From NCBI GenBank assembly GCA_911728435.2, contig OU452208.1, forward strand, positions 3,534,001 to 3,598,000: a stretch of DNA of 64,000 nucleotides, given 5' to 3'. Each line of letters begins with the position of its first letter. The stretch's first letter is position 1. This document shows, in pieces, positions 36,001-48,400 of the stretch. Both the position numbers and the translations under genes were made by a program. The notes beneath the pieces are model-generated. The model was not told the origin of the DNA and did no database searches. It saw nothing but the letters and a program-made list of their open reading frames with translations. The stretch is from Apoderus coryli. Taxonomy: Eukaryota; Arthropoda; Insecta; Coleoptera; Attelabidae.

Positions 36001-38266
36001 AATGATGCGGAATGAAGTACGAATTTTCTGAGGTGTCGATTGTGCATAATTCCATATGTCCACTGTCCAGGTAATCCTTCATGAAGGTACAATAACTACT
36101 ATAAAGATTAGAATCTATAATCAAACGGCGCTCCAACGATAAAAACCGACGGAGTGCCAATGACCTAGTGTCGCCAAAGTTTGGAATAGGTTCCCGAAAG
36201 GGAAGTGCAACCGTGTAACGACCTGTTTCGTCACGAAAAGAATTTTGAGAATAATGTTGCTCACAAGCGGCATCATCAGGGGCGACACATTTAACAGCGG
36301 GGACATTTTCAAGTTCCCAAAAACTTTTGAGCGTGTTGTCCAAGTTACTGAGATCTGACGAACAAAAAAATGTATTTATTTGGGAGGGTAGATGTGTCGA
36401 AAGTTTTCCTATCAAAATCCAACCAAAAATTGTATTCAAAGCGTAGGGTTGTGAAGAATCACCACAAATTTTTCCATTAAGTAAGATTTGGGGAAATAGC
36501 TCGGCACCAATTAATACATCTATAGAGCTTGGAACTTCAAAACTAGGATCTGCTAGATTTAAGTTTGAAATGTGAGACCAAGACCTACTATCAAGTTTCT
36601 GAGGAGGCAAATATGTGCAAATTTTTGATAATACAAAGGCGTCAAAGGCGAACCGAGGATATTGCTTATTTACTGGGCGTATTGTACATGTAACACCCCC
36701 TAGCGAAGTAGAGGATCTCATTTCACCCACACCATTAACAGCAATATTAGTAGGAGAAATGACCAATCCTAATCTATGAGCGCATTTCTGTGTTATAAAA
36801 CTAACTTCAGAACCACTATCTATTATAATGCGACACTTTTCATAAGTGCCTCGAGAATTAACAATTTCCACAATTGCTGTTGAGAGCAAAACCGATGAAC
36901 ATCTATTGTTACCAGTAGGCGAGATATGTGGAGTTGCGTGAAGCGTTGTAACCGTATGACCTTGACTAGTTGAAGGTATGTTTTCAACTGGGGTACTATT
37001 TTGCGGTGAAGGTCTATTTACGTTAGAAGTGATATGATCATCAAAATGTAGCAAAGTGTGATGCCTCTGTTTGCAAACCTTGCAACTATCTTTCGATTTA
37101 CAATTCTTGCATGAATGTCTTGAACCAAAGCAATTTATACACAAATTTCGCTGCTTAATAAAGCTAAAACGATCGCGGGTAGATTTTTTATGAAAATCAG
37201 GGCATTCATATATTCTATGTGAGTTTGAGCAAAAGGGACAAAGTGGTACCGATTGAGTATTTGCAAAAAATGAAGAGGACGAGTGACGTTGTTTATCGAT
37301 AGTAAATTTAGAGAAGTTGGGTTTACCATTTGGCTTTCTAGATAGGCTATGCGATTGCGAAGCTTCAACACTATCTAATGCATTACAGCGACGAGTAATA
37401 AATTTCACAAGTGTTTCAAAAGACGGTATATAATCTTTATCATTAGTTGAAATTTCAAATTCAAATTTGGAAATAGTATCATCATCTAATCGATTAAGTA
37501 TCATATGGTAAAGTAAAAAATCCCATTCCCCAATAGGAAAATCTAAACAGTCAAAAGCGGCAATATTTTCTTCAAAAATTTCGACCAACGTACGTAAATC
37601 ATCCGCGCTTGGATTTGGTTTTAATTTAGAACAACTATCTAAATTTTTATAATACGAATTTGCAATCATACGTTTATTCTGATAATTTTTAGTTAAAGAA
37701 GCATAAGCTTGAGCATAATTTTCATCGGTTAAAGCTTTTCTACTAACAAGCTTCAACGCAGAACCAGTTAATGAATTTCTTAAATGAGTAAACTTCTCGA
37801 TATTAGAAAGAGTTGGATTGTTATGTACCAAAGAATCGAAAATATCAATAAAAGTTTTATAATCGGTATAGAGACCCGAAAATTTAGGAATATCGACTTG
37901 TGGCAATTTAATATGTCGAAGATTTGATTCCCCTGCAGGCTCCGGCGGCAAAACAACAGTCTGTTTAACAAAAAGTCTGTCATAAATCGACTCGATTTCT
38001 GCACAATCAATCACAAATTGATTTCTAATATTTTTATGCAACTCTAAATCAGGATTTTCAGTAGTGGCCAATAACGCTATCAATGAGGAATTATTTTTAA
38101 CAAAATCGTCATGAATTACAGCAACTCGTTTGTAAAGAACTTTAAAAATTGATCGTGCAGCCTCATCTTCAACCGCAGTAAAAGCTCTAGTTTTAATTTC
38201 AGCAAGTTCATAAACGTCGGCATCACGTAATGCTAGATGTTGTTTGATTTTATTTGTGTTCGACAT
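33071..38266 (-). CDS. gag-pol: BEL/Pao Gag-Pol polyprotein, 1731 aa
   Basis: One uninterrupted frame starting with ATG at 38266. The N-terminal third is a Gag of the DUF1759 type (KLPQVDIPKFSGLYTDYKTF). Next come Cys/His knuckles (CPFCSNSHRIYECPDF, CINCFGSRHSC, CKVCKQRHH; about residues 345-410), an aspartic protease with DSGS at 483-486, a Pao-type reverse transcriptase with YIDD at 890-893, RNase H (FCDASERAYASVVYF), an integrase zinc region (HPGIQ...CLKCWRLK) and the integrase core, with HFGGIWESGIK carrying the last Glu at about 1553. Fusing gag and pol in one frame is usual for BEL/Pao. No catalytic residue is visibly missing. Confidence 0.96.
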   Translation of the reverse strand: MSNTNKIKQHLALRDADVYELAEIKTRAFTAVEDEAARSIFKVLYKRVAVIHDDFVKNNSSLIALLATTENPDLELHKNIRNQFVIDCAEIESIYDRLFVKQTVVLPPEPAGESNLRHIKLPQVDIPKFSGLYTDYKTFIDIFDSLVHNNPTLSNIEKFTHLRNSLTGSALKLVSRKALTDENYAQAYASLTKNYQNKRMIANSYYKNLDSCSKLKPNPSADDLRTLVEIFEENIAAFDCLDFPIGEWDFLLYHMILNRLDDDTISKFEFEISTNDKDYIPSFETLVKFITRRCNALDSVEASQSHSLSRKPNGKPNFSKFTIDKQRHSSSSFFANTQSVPLCPFCSNSHRIYECPDFHKKSTRDRFSFIKQRNLCINCFGSRHSCKNCKSKDSCKVCKQRHHTLLHFDDHITSNVNRPSPQNSTPVENIPSTSQGHTVTTLHATPHISPTGNNRCSSVLLSTAIVEIVNSRGTYEKCRIIIDSGSEVSFITQKCAHRLGLVISPTNIAVNGVGEMRSSTSLGGVTCTIRPVNKQYPRFAFDAFVLSKICTYLPPQKLDSRSWSHISNLNLADPSFEVPSSIDVLIGAELFPQILLNGKICGDSSQPYALNTIFGWILIGKLSTHLPSQINTFFCSSDLSNLDNTLKSFWELENVPAVKCVAPDDAACEQHYSQNSFRDETGRYTVALPFREPIPNFGDTRSLALRRFLSLERRLIIDSNLYSSYCTFMKDYLDSGHMELCTIDTSENSYFIPHHCVLKPESITTKLRVVFDASAKVPGYPSLNDSLYVGEKLQNDITSVLLNFRFHAYAFTADIKQMCRQILVSPEHRNYQKILWRFSPNDQIQEFKLNTVSFGISSAPFLALRTLKQLSADEKLHFPAACRALDTDVYIDDIVTGSDSVDGALALRKELIELLKGAGFSLHKWSSNDPQILANLSEDNLWAKTLSFDLEKDNVVKILGLQWHPLIDSFSYTVQPFNRPCTKRTILSELARIYDPLGFLAPLSVVAKLLMQHIWTLGLDWDDPTPPIVENHWKQFKQELPLFEKFNLPRRLIENNYFSCEIHAFCDASERAYASVVYFRVFTASNIYKTFFVCAKSKVAPLKRVSLPRLELCAAVLLSDLFKFVLSTFAGKIRFTKFYAWSDSTVALAWIKSSPHRWKSFVSNRVSHIQENAPPNIWHHISSTQNPADCATRGLLPSELINHPLWWKGPNFLNQSETWPEQPDITNENSALIDNEHRNITLAVFSNFDALDNLLERFSSLNKIQRIVAYVLRFLDNLKSRNATTGPLTNSEKQSALQALVQRAQETAFADDLYKLKRGRVISKPLRKLSVFLDTHGLVRVGGRLKNSDLEYDQKYPYLLPRVCRLTDLIIEEYHKKYSHPGIQTLQYLLSQNFWILAPKRAIKNVVSKCLKCWRLKPSHFQPPMGNLPFSRVSQLKAFSHSGVDYGGPFHITLGKHRGAKTHKAYICLFVCFATKAIHIELASDLSTEAFLAALRRFIGRRGRVSHLYSDCGTNFVGANKYISDIMKDVAMQESIDWHFNPPSAPHFGGIWESGIKAAKTHLYRVIGSQILTYEELNTVLVQVESILNSRPISPLSSDPTDLSVLSPGHFLTLEPLSCLPDPDLTHFKINRLDRWQLLQRFQADFWARWHKEYLHTLQQKSKWTTDCPVKLGDMVILKDDCLSPLKWMIGRISDLNYGSDGVARVASVKTKNGLFKRPLVKLCPLPINSQ

Positions 38267-38607
38267 GTCAATAATTAACTGAAAACGAAAATCGAAATAC
38301 TAAGTATTTTAAACACGGTAACAGAATACTGTATTAAAAAAAATATTCAAAACAAAAACGAAATATAAAGTGCGAGAGTTCAGTTCTAAACCAATTCAAC
38401 GAAACAAAACAAAAAAAAAAACTGTAAAACTTTGTTCGGACTTGCGATAAACAGAGACCTTGAAAATATATTTTAAATTTAAACTATATGCGCGAAATAT
38501 GAAATTTAATATTTTAATAAATTACTATTTGAATTCAAAAAAACAACAAAATTTAGCGTATTTTATGCAACAAACGAGCTATATAATCCGGCTCGAAGGA
38601 CCAAAAA

Positions 38608-39121
38608 TGTTTGAGTAAAAGCGAAATGAACAAGTTAGTGAAACCTTGGCAGCAATATCAAAATAATGGCCTCTTACCTTCTTGTCTTCAGCAGGGTAGA
38701 TGATAAGAGCCGGCTCTGCTTATCCAATTCAACAGCAACCACCAAGATGTCACAAGCGGTCAGTCAATAACAATACCAAATTGCACAATCACAACAACAC
38801 TTAGCATGTATCAAATTATTGTTCTTAAAGGGAGCGAAAATGTTAACTTCTGCTACTACCACTCATATTCATCTACAAGAGGCCGAACGAAAACATACCA
38901 CTGCCAAGTATACAAAGCAAAAAAAAACAACAACAGATAAATATTTCTCATTTAAACATTAACTATGCGTGTGTAGGTAAATTTGCACTAATATACGCTA
39001 AATTGCAAATACGAGGGGAATTCGAGAAATGCGTAAGTTAGCTACCAACAATTATAATAAAAATATTAAGAATTACAATCATATGTTAGAAAATATATGT
39101 ACATTGGTACGTCACGGAACA
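38608..39121 (-). repeat. 5' LTR of BEL/Pao element
   Basis: 514 bp, upstream LTR in element orientation, with the promoter for the minus-strand RNA; the primer-binding site lies at about 38589-38604 next to it. Confidence 0.95.
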
Positions 39122-39527
39122 GTGTTCCTAAGAAAACTTTTTATCAATTTCAACTTGGAAAATCAACGTTTGGCTGTTGCTACAGATACAGAGAGACGCA
39201 GGAAAATGTAGCAACCCATCAAAATTTTACTGAAGCTACTACAGGAACTGAAATTTTCAATTAATATAAATTCCATTAGGTCTTTAACTAATTTTATCTT
39301 ACATAAATCACCCTTAAAACAATTCCTAAATGAAACAAGTTTCGATATCGTATTGGAAATGTCATCGGAGTATTTTACGTACAATTTGCCACCATAATTC
39401 TCGAGAAAATTGCGTTTAAAAGTTACAAATATGTAGTATCGCGGTTTAGATATTTATAACTTTAATGTAATTGTAACCATTTTGAATTAGCGGGTATTAT
39501 TTACATTCAGAAATAATACTAATTTTA

Positions 39528-39590
39528 TAGCTCAGTCCAGAATGAAGCCCAATATGCTATTCAAATTGTTACGGGTTCGAATCAAGCTTT
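39528..39590 (+). repeat. Possible tRNA-derived sequence
   Basis: TAGCTCAGTCCAG (39528) matches an A box and GGGTTCGAATC (39573) a B box of RNA polymerase III, 45 nt apart as in tRNAs. The T and acceptor stems do not pair, so it is a relic or SINE head rather than a tRNA gene. Confidence 0.35.
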
Positions 39591-40469
39591 ACGAGCGGTT
39601 TCAATTAAAGAAGAACAACCAAAGAATATCAACTTTATTAATCTGTATTAAAGTAATGTAAAATTACTCATCTTTTATAATTCTGGATCTCTGTCGGTCA
39701 CCCACATTTTATTTAAAAGGAAACCAATAATTAAATGACCTATCTGTTCACCAACATAACGAAAACTTTAATTACAATTGAAAACTGAATTTATTCCAAT
39801 TACTGAAAGAAACAATTTAATCTTTATAAAAACTGATTGGAAACAAAAAGGCCTTCAATTAAAAGAATTAACAAAGAACTTACTGAACTTTAGCTTCGAT
39901 TACTATTAAGAAACTTACAATTAGAAATCACATCTAGACTCGACCAAGGCTAAAACGAATCTAACTTTAAAGTCCTTTTACCTTTCCATAATTGCCTCAT
40001 AAAAACGACAGAATGAAAAATGGCCAATACAATACAATACAAATATATAATAATGAAAGTCCGACATTTAATTTATATGAAGGTATTTCGATGTTCAAAA
40101 GTGAGACCACTCTATATTTAAAACAGGTCATTCTTCGAACAAGAAAACACGGTCCATCTGTTTCTAAAAGTTGAACAAAGAAAAGAGACAAAAATTATAA
40201 TATATTTTTGTTACTACTCATTGCAGATGTGTTTATTGCGTTTTGTAAAACCCATATCAGTAAACGATAAGATAGATAGAAAACAGACCCTTAAATTTTA
40301 TGACTAAAGGGGCAGTTTAGGAACATTTGTTAACAATCTACTTAAAATAATATTCACAAAAATGTTATATTTCCCAAACTAAGAGAAAATATCTATAAAA
40401 TCACCCAACTAGCATACATAATACCAGGGGCATGGTGTCTTGTTACATAATTTGGTATAATTTCTTTTA

Positions 40470-40560
40470 CCGTTGACCGTAACTCAGTGGTAATAGGCGT
40501 GGCTTTGGCTGCGAAAGGTCCTGTGTTCGATCCCTGCTCTTGCAATTTTTTTTATTTTTA
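40470..40560 (+). repeat. tRNA-derived SINE head
   Basis: GTAACTCAGTGGTAATAGG is A-box-like and GTGTTCGATCC (40523-40533) B-box-like, followed by a T-rich tract (40546-40564). Spacing fits an RNA polymerase III promoter. The implied cloverleaf is poor, so a SINE or pseudo-tRNA is likelier than a functional tRNA. The unrelated 3' body could run to about 40750. Confidence 0.5.
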
Positions 40561-40961
40561 ATTTTTGACCAACGTAGGTAGGTTGTAGTTGGTTCTTCAG
40601 GTATATTCTAAATCGTTTCCTATTCAGTACAAGCAAGCGTTCAATTTTACATACATAGGTACACTTGTAAAAAAAGTGACTGTCCAGAAAAAAGTGTTCT
40701 GCATGATGTCTGTACTTTTGGCATGCATCTGAAAATTTGCTTTTGAGCAGCACAGCAAAATACCGTAGCTGATAACTGGATAAACATAACCAAAGTAATT
40801 AGATGTTGCATAGTAAGCACTGTTCAAACTTAAGATTACCGACTCGACCTGTTTGTCAAACTTTAAAAATGCATCATATGTTACATGCAGCAATTTGTTG
40901 TGGCAACGAACGAAATCCGATTTCCACCCAAATTTAGAGCAATTTGGCCCTTGCATAATAT

Positions 40962-41860
40962 AATAATAACAAGCATTTATTCCCAACAGGTCAAACCCAC
41001 TTACAGGAAAATCAAAAATACAATTTCGAATTAATTGAAAAAAAACATCAAATTAAGAGGAAAAACCAAAAAAAAAACAACCAAATAATTACGTTACAAA
41101 ACAATAACTGCAAACAATAAAAAAAATTGATTAAATATTTCGGAATGTCAAAAAGAATCAAAAATTAACACTCTCTGTCCAAGTACCTATACTTTCAATT
41201 CCTCAAACAAATAAACACGACAGTCCTGACTGGGCCCACAGTGAACGGCACGAGATGTCGAGCACCCAATCGCGGATCATGGAATCTAATACATCCCAAT
41301 AGATATGGGCAATCAAGGGCGCAGTGAAATAATTTGTATAAAAACTTGACTGCGTGAATGTTTCTTCTGGTCAAGAGAGAAGGTTCATTAAAACGCAAGA
41401 ACAAAGAGGCATAATCTACTCCCCGTGGAGGATTAACATTGTCGGCTTTATAGGCTAGGTATTTAAGGAAACGGCGCTGAACAGGCTCTAAGGATCTAAT
41501 ATGAGTACTATATATTCGGTTCTATATAATTGCGGCAAATTCCAGTTTAGATCTAACAACATTCTATTTGCGCTCAATACTACGCTGACGGTCTGTTGGA
41601 TAAATGTAAATTCACTGTCGAAGACAACACGCAAATCTTTAATTTCGCTGCGCCTTTCCAAGGACTCATGGTTCAATTGATAATCAAAATTCAATGCGTT
41701 CTTTAGTCTGGAATAGCTAATAATATGAGCACGTGTTGGTCTAAAGAGAACAAAATTTCTCTCTCGGATACCCCATTGAACTGCGTTTGCGATGGGGCAT
41801 CGATGAGTCTAATACTGTTCAAATAAAGGGCATTGTCATGGCGTTATTAAGTGGTTATTA
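40962..41860 (-). mobile_element. LINE 3' fragment upstream of gene B
   Basis: The minus strand encodes the post-polymerase part of a LINE: AVQWGIRERNFVLFRPTRAH near 41770, then a block ending KDLRVVFDSEFTFIQQ near 41610, then shifted pieces down to VYLFEELK near 41200. A minus-strand (TTA)n tail lies at 40962-40975 after GGAATAAATGC. Frameshifts abound. It ends about 180 bp before gene B exon 1, so it may lie within the gene B promoter. Confidence 0.7.
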
Positions 41861-42041
41861 TGAATGACAATTAAGATTTATTTTTGTAAACGGTATTATT
41901 TATGTCAATCAACAATAAGAAATTGGAGGGTTGCTTTCGATAGGTACAGGGGTTGTTTTTGGTGCAATCATGCGAAAACAACAGCTAATGAGCTAAATGT
42001 ATGAGTGTAATTCTTGTTCTTATTTATTTCGCAGAATTACC

Positions 42042-42489
42042 ATGGCATCTTTACTAGGAGATTGGTCTCCACAACATCCAATTTATTCAGCGGAAGCTTT
42101 AGCCTTGTTACTTGATACGAAAATAGAGCAACTCCAACATGTCAAATTTGAAGAAATAGTCAGAAATAGCGATAAGTTTCCTATTAAATTTGCAGTTGAC
42201 ACAGTACGTTGTAAAATATTAAAAAACCGTACGAAGAAAGATGTTTTGGAGAACCACATTAATTCAGTGTATCCTGTGGTGCATGAGAATGTCTTACATC
42301 TATTTTTGGAATTTATAATGTACAAACGGAAACATGGGACGGATGTAGAGAAGAATTTTTATACAGATATGACCTTAAAGGAGTTTGTCAATAGGTTGCT
42401 CAAGAACAGAGCAGTGTCTTTTGTGGGGAGGACAGATATTCATCAACTTTACGATGGAACTATTGAAAGTGGGAACTGGAAAACAATAG
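42042..42489 (+). CDS. Gene B exon 1
   Basis: Residues 1-149 plus one base. A longer frame from the ATG at 41997 would read through the pyrimidine tract and acceptor, so I prefer 42042. Ends GNWKTI then G|GTAAGT. Aligns to gene A exon 1 throughout, with two extra N-terminal residues. Confidence 0.87.
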
Positions 42490-45400
42490 GTAAGTTTAGG
42501 TAAATTATAAAGGGATTGTTTTGGGAATATCGGCGGTAGCTAGTTTTGTTGAATGGCATTTAAGAGAGTTTAAATTGTCACCAAAATTTTATGTTGCTGT
42601 CTACAGATCCAAAGCTATAAAAACGATGCAACGCAAACTGGCACTCCTACTGATGTGAATATTTCAGAATTACCTATCACGTGCCAATACAGAGCAACAT
42701 GATGTCGGAGTGGCAGAGCCTGTATAGGGTGGTCCAAATTGCTTGTCCCCTAATTGGAAAACTAGACCATCATCGACCTCTTTCTTTGAGGTAAAAATAA
42801 TAACATTGGGTGTGTTGTTTGATCTGACGAGTGCGTTTGATGTGGTGGATAAGGATTTCTTGTGTAGAAAGATAGATCAGCTGGGTTTGCGTGGGCCTAT
42901 AAATAGGTGGATTGACTCCTATTTAACTCATAGAAGGATGGCGGTAAAGACTGATTCATCTATATCAAAATCTCAAGAAATTGATTTCGGTACTCCTCAG
43001 GGGAGTATACTTGAACCGCTGCTTTTCCTACTGTACATTAACGACCTTCCCACGAGCATTGCACATGGTACGCTGATGATACCACCATTCTAATATACGA
43101 TAAAGATCCTGAGCTCTTAGAATATAAAATCAACGTAACTCTAGAGGAATTTCAATCGTGGTGTCATAAAAATGGACTGATGATCAATTATAGCAAGACT
43201 GTCGCTTTTCATTTTAATAAATATAAAAATCCACTGCCTTTCAATTTATGTATTGATGCACTTGTTTTACCTTGGGCAGAGTCTGCTAAGTTGTTGGGTG
43301 TGTATGTTGATCCGCGGTTGAGTTGGATGAGTCATGTTGATAATCTATGTAGCAGACTTTCTAGAAGTCTATACGTGCTGCTTTCTCTAAAAACATATAT
43401 GGACAAGCATTCCCTCATTTCTGTATATTATGCTCTTATATATTCGTCTATCGCGTACAATATAGCAATTTGGGTAGATCTACGGAGGTGGACAGAGTGT
43501 TCATATTGCAAAAAAGAGCAATTCGATATATATTCAATATTCCATACAGAGAGACTTGTAAATGTACTTTTAGGAAATATAACATCCTCACTGTTCCATG
43601 TATTTACTTATATAAAACGCTTTGTCCCATATTTAAAAATAAGAATCAGGCTCGAAGACGGGGAGATGGTCATCGCTATTCTACTCGAGGGAGGGATCTC
43701 TTATATCTACCTCGAGCCAAACACGAGTTTTATAAAAAATCGCCTCTGTACTTTTATTTCAATCTTCTTCCCTCAAAGATAAGAAACTGTGCAAATATGA
43801 GCATTTTCAAAAATTTATTAAAAGAGTTCCTTATAAACGGTGCGTTCTACAGCCTACAGGAATTTACCACCTCAGTATAGTGTTGTTAAGCTGTGTCAAG
43901 AGTTTGTTGTATATGTATAAATATGTATTTTGTATTTTTATTTATATTTTCAGTTTTCATTAATTTATGCTCAATGTTTTTTGTGTTTTGTATTTTGACG
44001 TGTCTATGTACAGAATCTATGTAGGTACTTTTGAAAGACTAATAAAGATATTATTATTATTATTAACACTACCAGAATAGTTTTTAGATACCTTTGCAGA
44101 TAAAAAAGATAAGCCATTTTCAAATTAAACAAAAATTGAAAATCACACTGTAGCATCAATACCGATCAAATTCAATTTACTTTTCATTTTTGATAAAATA
44201 TTTGGATCATTCCATTTAAGTTTTTAAAGAAAAATCAAAAAAACCTTAGGCGATGCAAATATCGCCATCTAGCCCCAAAAAACAATTATGATTTGAAATC
44301 TTTTTTTTTTCTTCATCAGCAAGGCTTGAGTTCTTACACAAAAATTAGATTGATAAATTTGGTTAAGCCAAACCAAAGTTATACACATTATCATAGGTAA
44401 AATTTCGTCCTTCCCTGCTGCTTTTATTTCAAGCCGCACAATAAAAAGTGATACACCAAAAAGATGCCGAATCTCAGTAGCATTACTGTGGTAGTATTGT
44501 TTTTCTAACTTATATTGCGAAATTTTCAATAAAAATGCATTTTTCGCATTACTGTATCTATTACGCCCCCTAGCGGTACAGTTAGGAACTAAAAAAAATT
44601 ATTTCCAGCGATTTTCCATTGTCGATTTTCCTAAAAGAATTTTTTCCCTATTGTTCTACGACTATTATTGCCTGACCTGTCCACCCTTAATGGAATACCC
44701 GGTATATACTTACTCTTAAATATATACCTAATACGCCTAGTTGATTTCGCGTTTGACATAAACGCCCGTGAATATGTTTCAAACAAATATTTGTTTGAAC
44801 TGAATAAATATTTCATTGGTTGATTTTCTTGTTAGTCCCTAAATATAAACAAGCCGCCATCTTTGTATTAAATATTGTTAAATAAAATCTCAGTTTCAAG
44901 ATCATTTACACATTATCCACGTGTATCTACTACCCTTATTTTATCAATTCACTACGATAATATAAAAAAAGGATCTTATTATAATATTAGGTTTAGGTAT
45001 CTATACGAGTACATATACTTACATGAAATAAACAATCATGCATTAGTACTCAAGCAATTTAAGATTTTTTGTCACCGTTTTAATTATTATTAACTTATAA
45101 CATTTAGGCACTTAATTCGAAAAGGGGTCATATACTTAAGTGCTCTAGGTTCCACACCACTATATTAACGATTCAACGGACATTATTTTTTTATTTATTA
45201 TACAGGGTGTCAGGAAAAAGGAGGTCAATCCGTTAACCACAGATTCCTTGAGCAAAAATAATATGAGTTTTAAGATGTCATTTTTCATTTTAGCCCTCCA
45301 TGATCGATATACAGGGCGTCAAAGTTGTAAATTTAAAAACAATATTTTTAAATAATTCTAGTATTTATTGCGATATTGGATTGAAATTTAGTGTGTTGCT

Positions 45401-48400
45401 TCAGCATAAAGAGCTACTTCTTTCCAAAAAACAACACAAAAAACAATTTCTTAATAGCCAAAATACGGGATGTTCAGTATCCATTGACCCCCCAATTTTT
45501 TATTACGCACGCCAATTACTTTTAAACTAAGTTTTTATAGGTTACTATGTATTTTTGATTATTTTTTAACTCTTATAAAATTTGGATAAAATGATTTGTT
45601 TTTGAGATATTTTGAAAAGTATTGGCTCTTGTTGTCTACGCGGCTCACGGTATTTTCACTACTAAATCAAGCATATTTAACTCAAATTACCATTACCGTG
45701 CATCAAATTAAGTACAGTTTTCGAAAAGGTAATAAAACTAAACACTACGAACACGAAATTGTTTATTATTTTTAACTTAATTTGAAGCATCATAGTCAAA
45801 TATTAATTATTTAAACATATTATTTTAAAAACATGAAAAAGTAACTAAATAAACATTAGAAAAACTACCAGTCTAAAGATTTTTTTTTCAATGCATATGC
45901 GAGCTCTTTTTAGTAAAGAAAATCTTTGAAAAATATGAGGCTTCAACCAAAAGTCTTTCCCAGCTTTTAAGATTCACTCTATTAAATTATTTTCACTCAA
46001 AATCGGAACCTTATAAACAAAATCTTTCATGCAACCCCAGACTGAATAGTCCAAGGGACAAGATCTGGGTATCGGGGTGGCCATTTAACAAGAGCATCTT
46101 GGCCTCGCCCAATCCAGCGTTGGGGAAAGGTTTCATGTAAGTATCTGTTTCCATTATTAGCAAAATGTGCTGGTGCACCATCAAGTTGAAACCAAATGTT
46201 TTGTCTTATTAAGAGAGGCAAATAGTCAAGTAAATCGGGCAATATGTTTTGAAGAAATGCTAAAAATGAATCACCAGTCAAATTCCCTGGTAAAATTACA
46301 GGACCCAAAAAGAAATTATCCACGACATCAACCCACACGTTGACTTTAAAGTTTACTTGATGATGTGTCTACGGTCTTCCCTAAAATTTCCACTGTGCCT
46401 TAGTCGCCTAACCAAATTTGAAAAACACCTTCGTTTTGGATGATTTCGTTTAGGGAACTTTTCTACGTACCGCCTAGCGGCTAAACTAGCGTTAGAGTTA
46501 CATTTTCCTATTAAATAAACAAAAATACAATTTTACTGATCATAATCAATCAAAAAATGTCTTTAAATCTTGTCCATGATTAAAACCATATCCGTCATTT
46601 CCGCAAAAAATTATAACATTGTTGCGTCTACGATCCATTTTCGTTGTGTTTACTTACAAAATTACCGATAATTAAAAATATTAACCTTTAAACCTTAAAC
46701 TACTGTCAAATTGTGACAACTAATTTCACAACAAGAAAACATCGCTTAAGTAGGTATCCAAGGTAACACCAGAGTGGCTTGATATTTCAACATTATAAGA
46801 TTAGCCAGAGCCGCCGAGGCATCATACAAGAGCCAATACTTTTCAAAATATCTCAAAAACAAATTTATTTTATCCAAATTTTATAAAAGTTAAAAAATAA
46901 TAAAAAATACATAGTAACCTATAAAAACTTAGTTTAAAAGTCATTGGCGTACGTAATAAAAAATTGGGGGGGTCAATGTGTACTGAATTATTATGAATAT
47001 TAAGAAATTTTTTTTGTGTTGTTTCTTGGAAAGAAGTAGCTCTTTATGATGAAGCAACACACTAAATTTCAATCCAATATATATATAATAAATACTAGAA
47101 TTATTTAAAAATATTGGTTTTAAATTTTCAACTTTGACGCCCTGTATATCAAACATGGAGGGCTAAAATGAAAATTGACATTTTAAAACTCATATCATTT
47201 TTGCTCAAGGAATCTGTGGTTAACGGATTGACCTTCTTTTTCCGGACACCCTGTCTAATAGTATTAGTCATAACTAACACAATAAATACCACCTTCTACA
47301 TTGGACTAATACTAAACTAAGACGCGTGCGCTTGGAGTTGAATCCCCAACAGCCATGCGCGTCGGTTCATTTTATTATTATTTATTTGATTCAAATAACC
47401 AGGAATTAACTTTGATCTGTTATTTAAATTAAATAAATATTTATTTTTGCCAAAACAGCCCAGGCCAAATAAATATTTAAAAAAAATCAAATAACTCTAT
47501 TTATTCCGGACAAACACTGTTTATTTGAGTCAAAGAAATTTTGTTTGAGTTAAACAAATAAAAGCCAAATAATTATTTATTAGGGTTCATTTCTAGAATT
47601 TTTTTCAGTGATATGCTCAAACAATTTACTATACCTTTAAGGTATTAAACGGTAATTACCCCAACGGCGAGGAACAAAAGATGTTTGTGATACGCGTATT
47701 TAGAAATTACAAAAAGAGGGCCATGTTCCCGTCTAGATTCATAAAACTGTATTGGTGAAGTGGTAAAACGCGTTTTGTTAGTCTATTTTAATGCTGTAAG
47801 GAAATCGTTTGCTAATAGGTGAAATAATTTTTGTTGTTGATTAATTTCAGGCACAAATGCAGAAGAACCACATCTGTTACTAAAAGACTATTTGAGCTAC
47901 GATGAGATAAAACTATCAGCCTTTCTTTCTGTCAGTTCTTATACCTATTTCGTCAATATCGGTGATAGATATAATGAAGGCATTTATAGTAAAGACAGAG
48001 CGAACATCGAAGAGGAAGGTGTGATTATTGGCATGATTGGAACAAGATTAGAAAAAGAATTTGTTATGGACTTTCAAGATTTTGTTATTAACAGAGAGCA
48101 AAATATTGAATCAAATGGTTATGGATCAAACTCTACTGAAAGTCTTCCGTCATTTTTTGCTAAGTTCTTTGAGGAAGCGTATTTCAAAACTTATCAGGAA
48201 TTTAACGACTGTAAACCTGATGATAATAGATACGTATATGCCAGGAATAATAATATATTTGATAATTATGTATATTCTAAAAGATTGACATTTTCTTTTG
48301 ATACGTTATTAATTGAAGCTAATCAAAGAGCACATGATGTAAATAAAAGTGCTTATGTTCATGTAGTCGGATTAGGATTGGGTGTTTGGAGAATGTCCTT

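Larger units (their letters stand above)
32502..39121 (-). mobile_element. Complete BEL/Pao LTR retrotransposon
   Basis: Two 514-bp LTRs at 32502-33015 and 38608-39121 look identical by eye and flank one 1731-codon gag-pol frame on the minus strand. The 5-bp sequence GTGTT is duplicated on both sides (32497-32501 and 39122-39126), as expected for BEL/Pao. Read on the minus strand, LTRs begin TGTTCC and end AAACA. Four bases inside the upstream LTR, TGGTCCTTCGAGCCGG is a good primer-binding site. The near-perfect state points to a recent insertion. It lies between genes A and B. Confidence 0.97.

Noticed and set aside
40479..40545. Functional tRNA gene
   Set aside because: A and B boxes are present, but the acceptor, anticodon and T stems do not pair.
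41997..42041. Upstream ATG of gene B (15 extra residues)
   Set aside because: The extra sequence is a pyrimidine-rich acceptor region ending CAG at 42032, and gene A starts at the position matching 42042.
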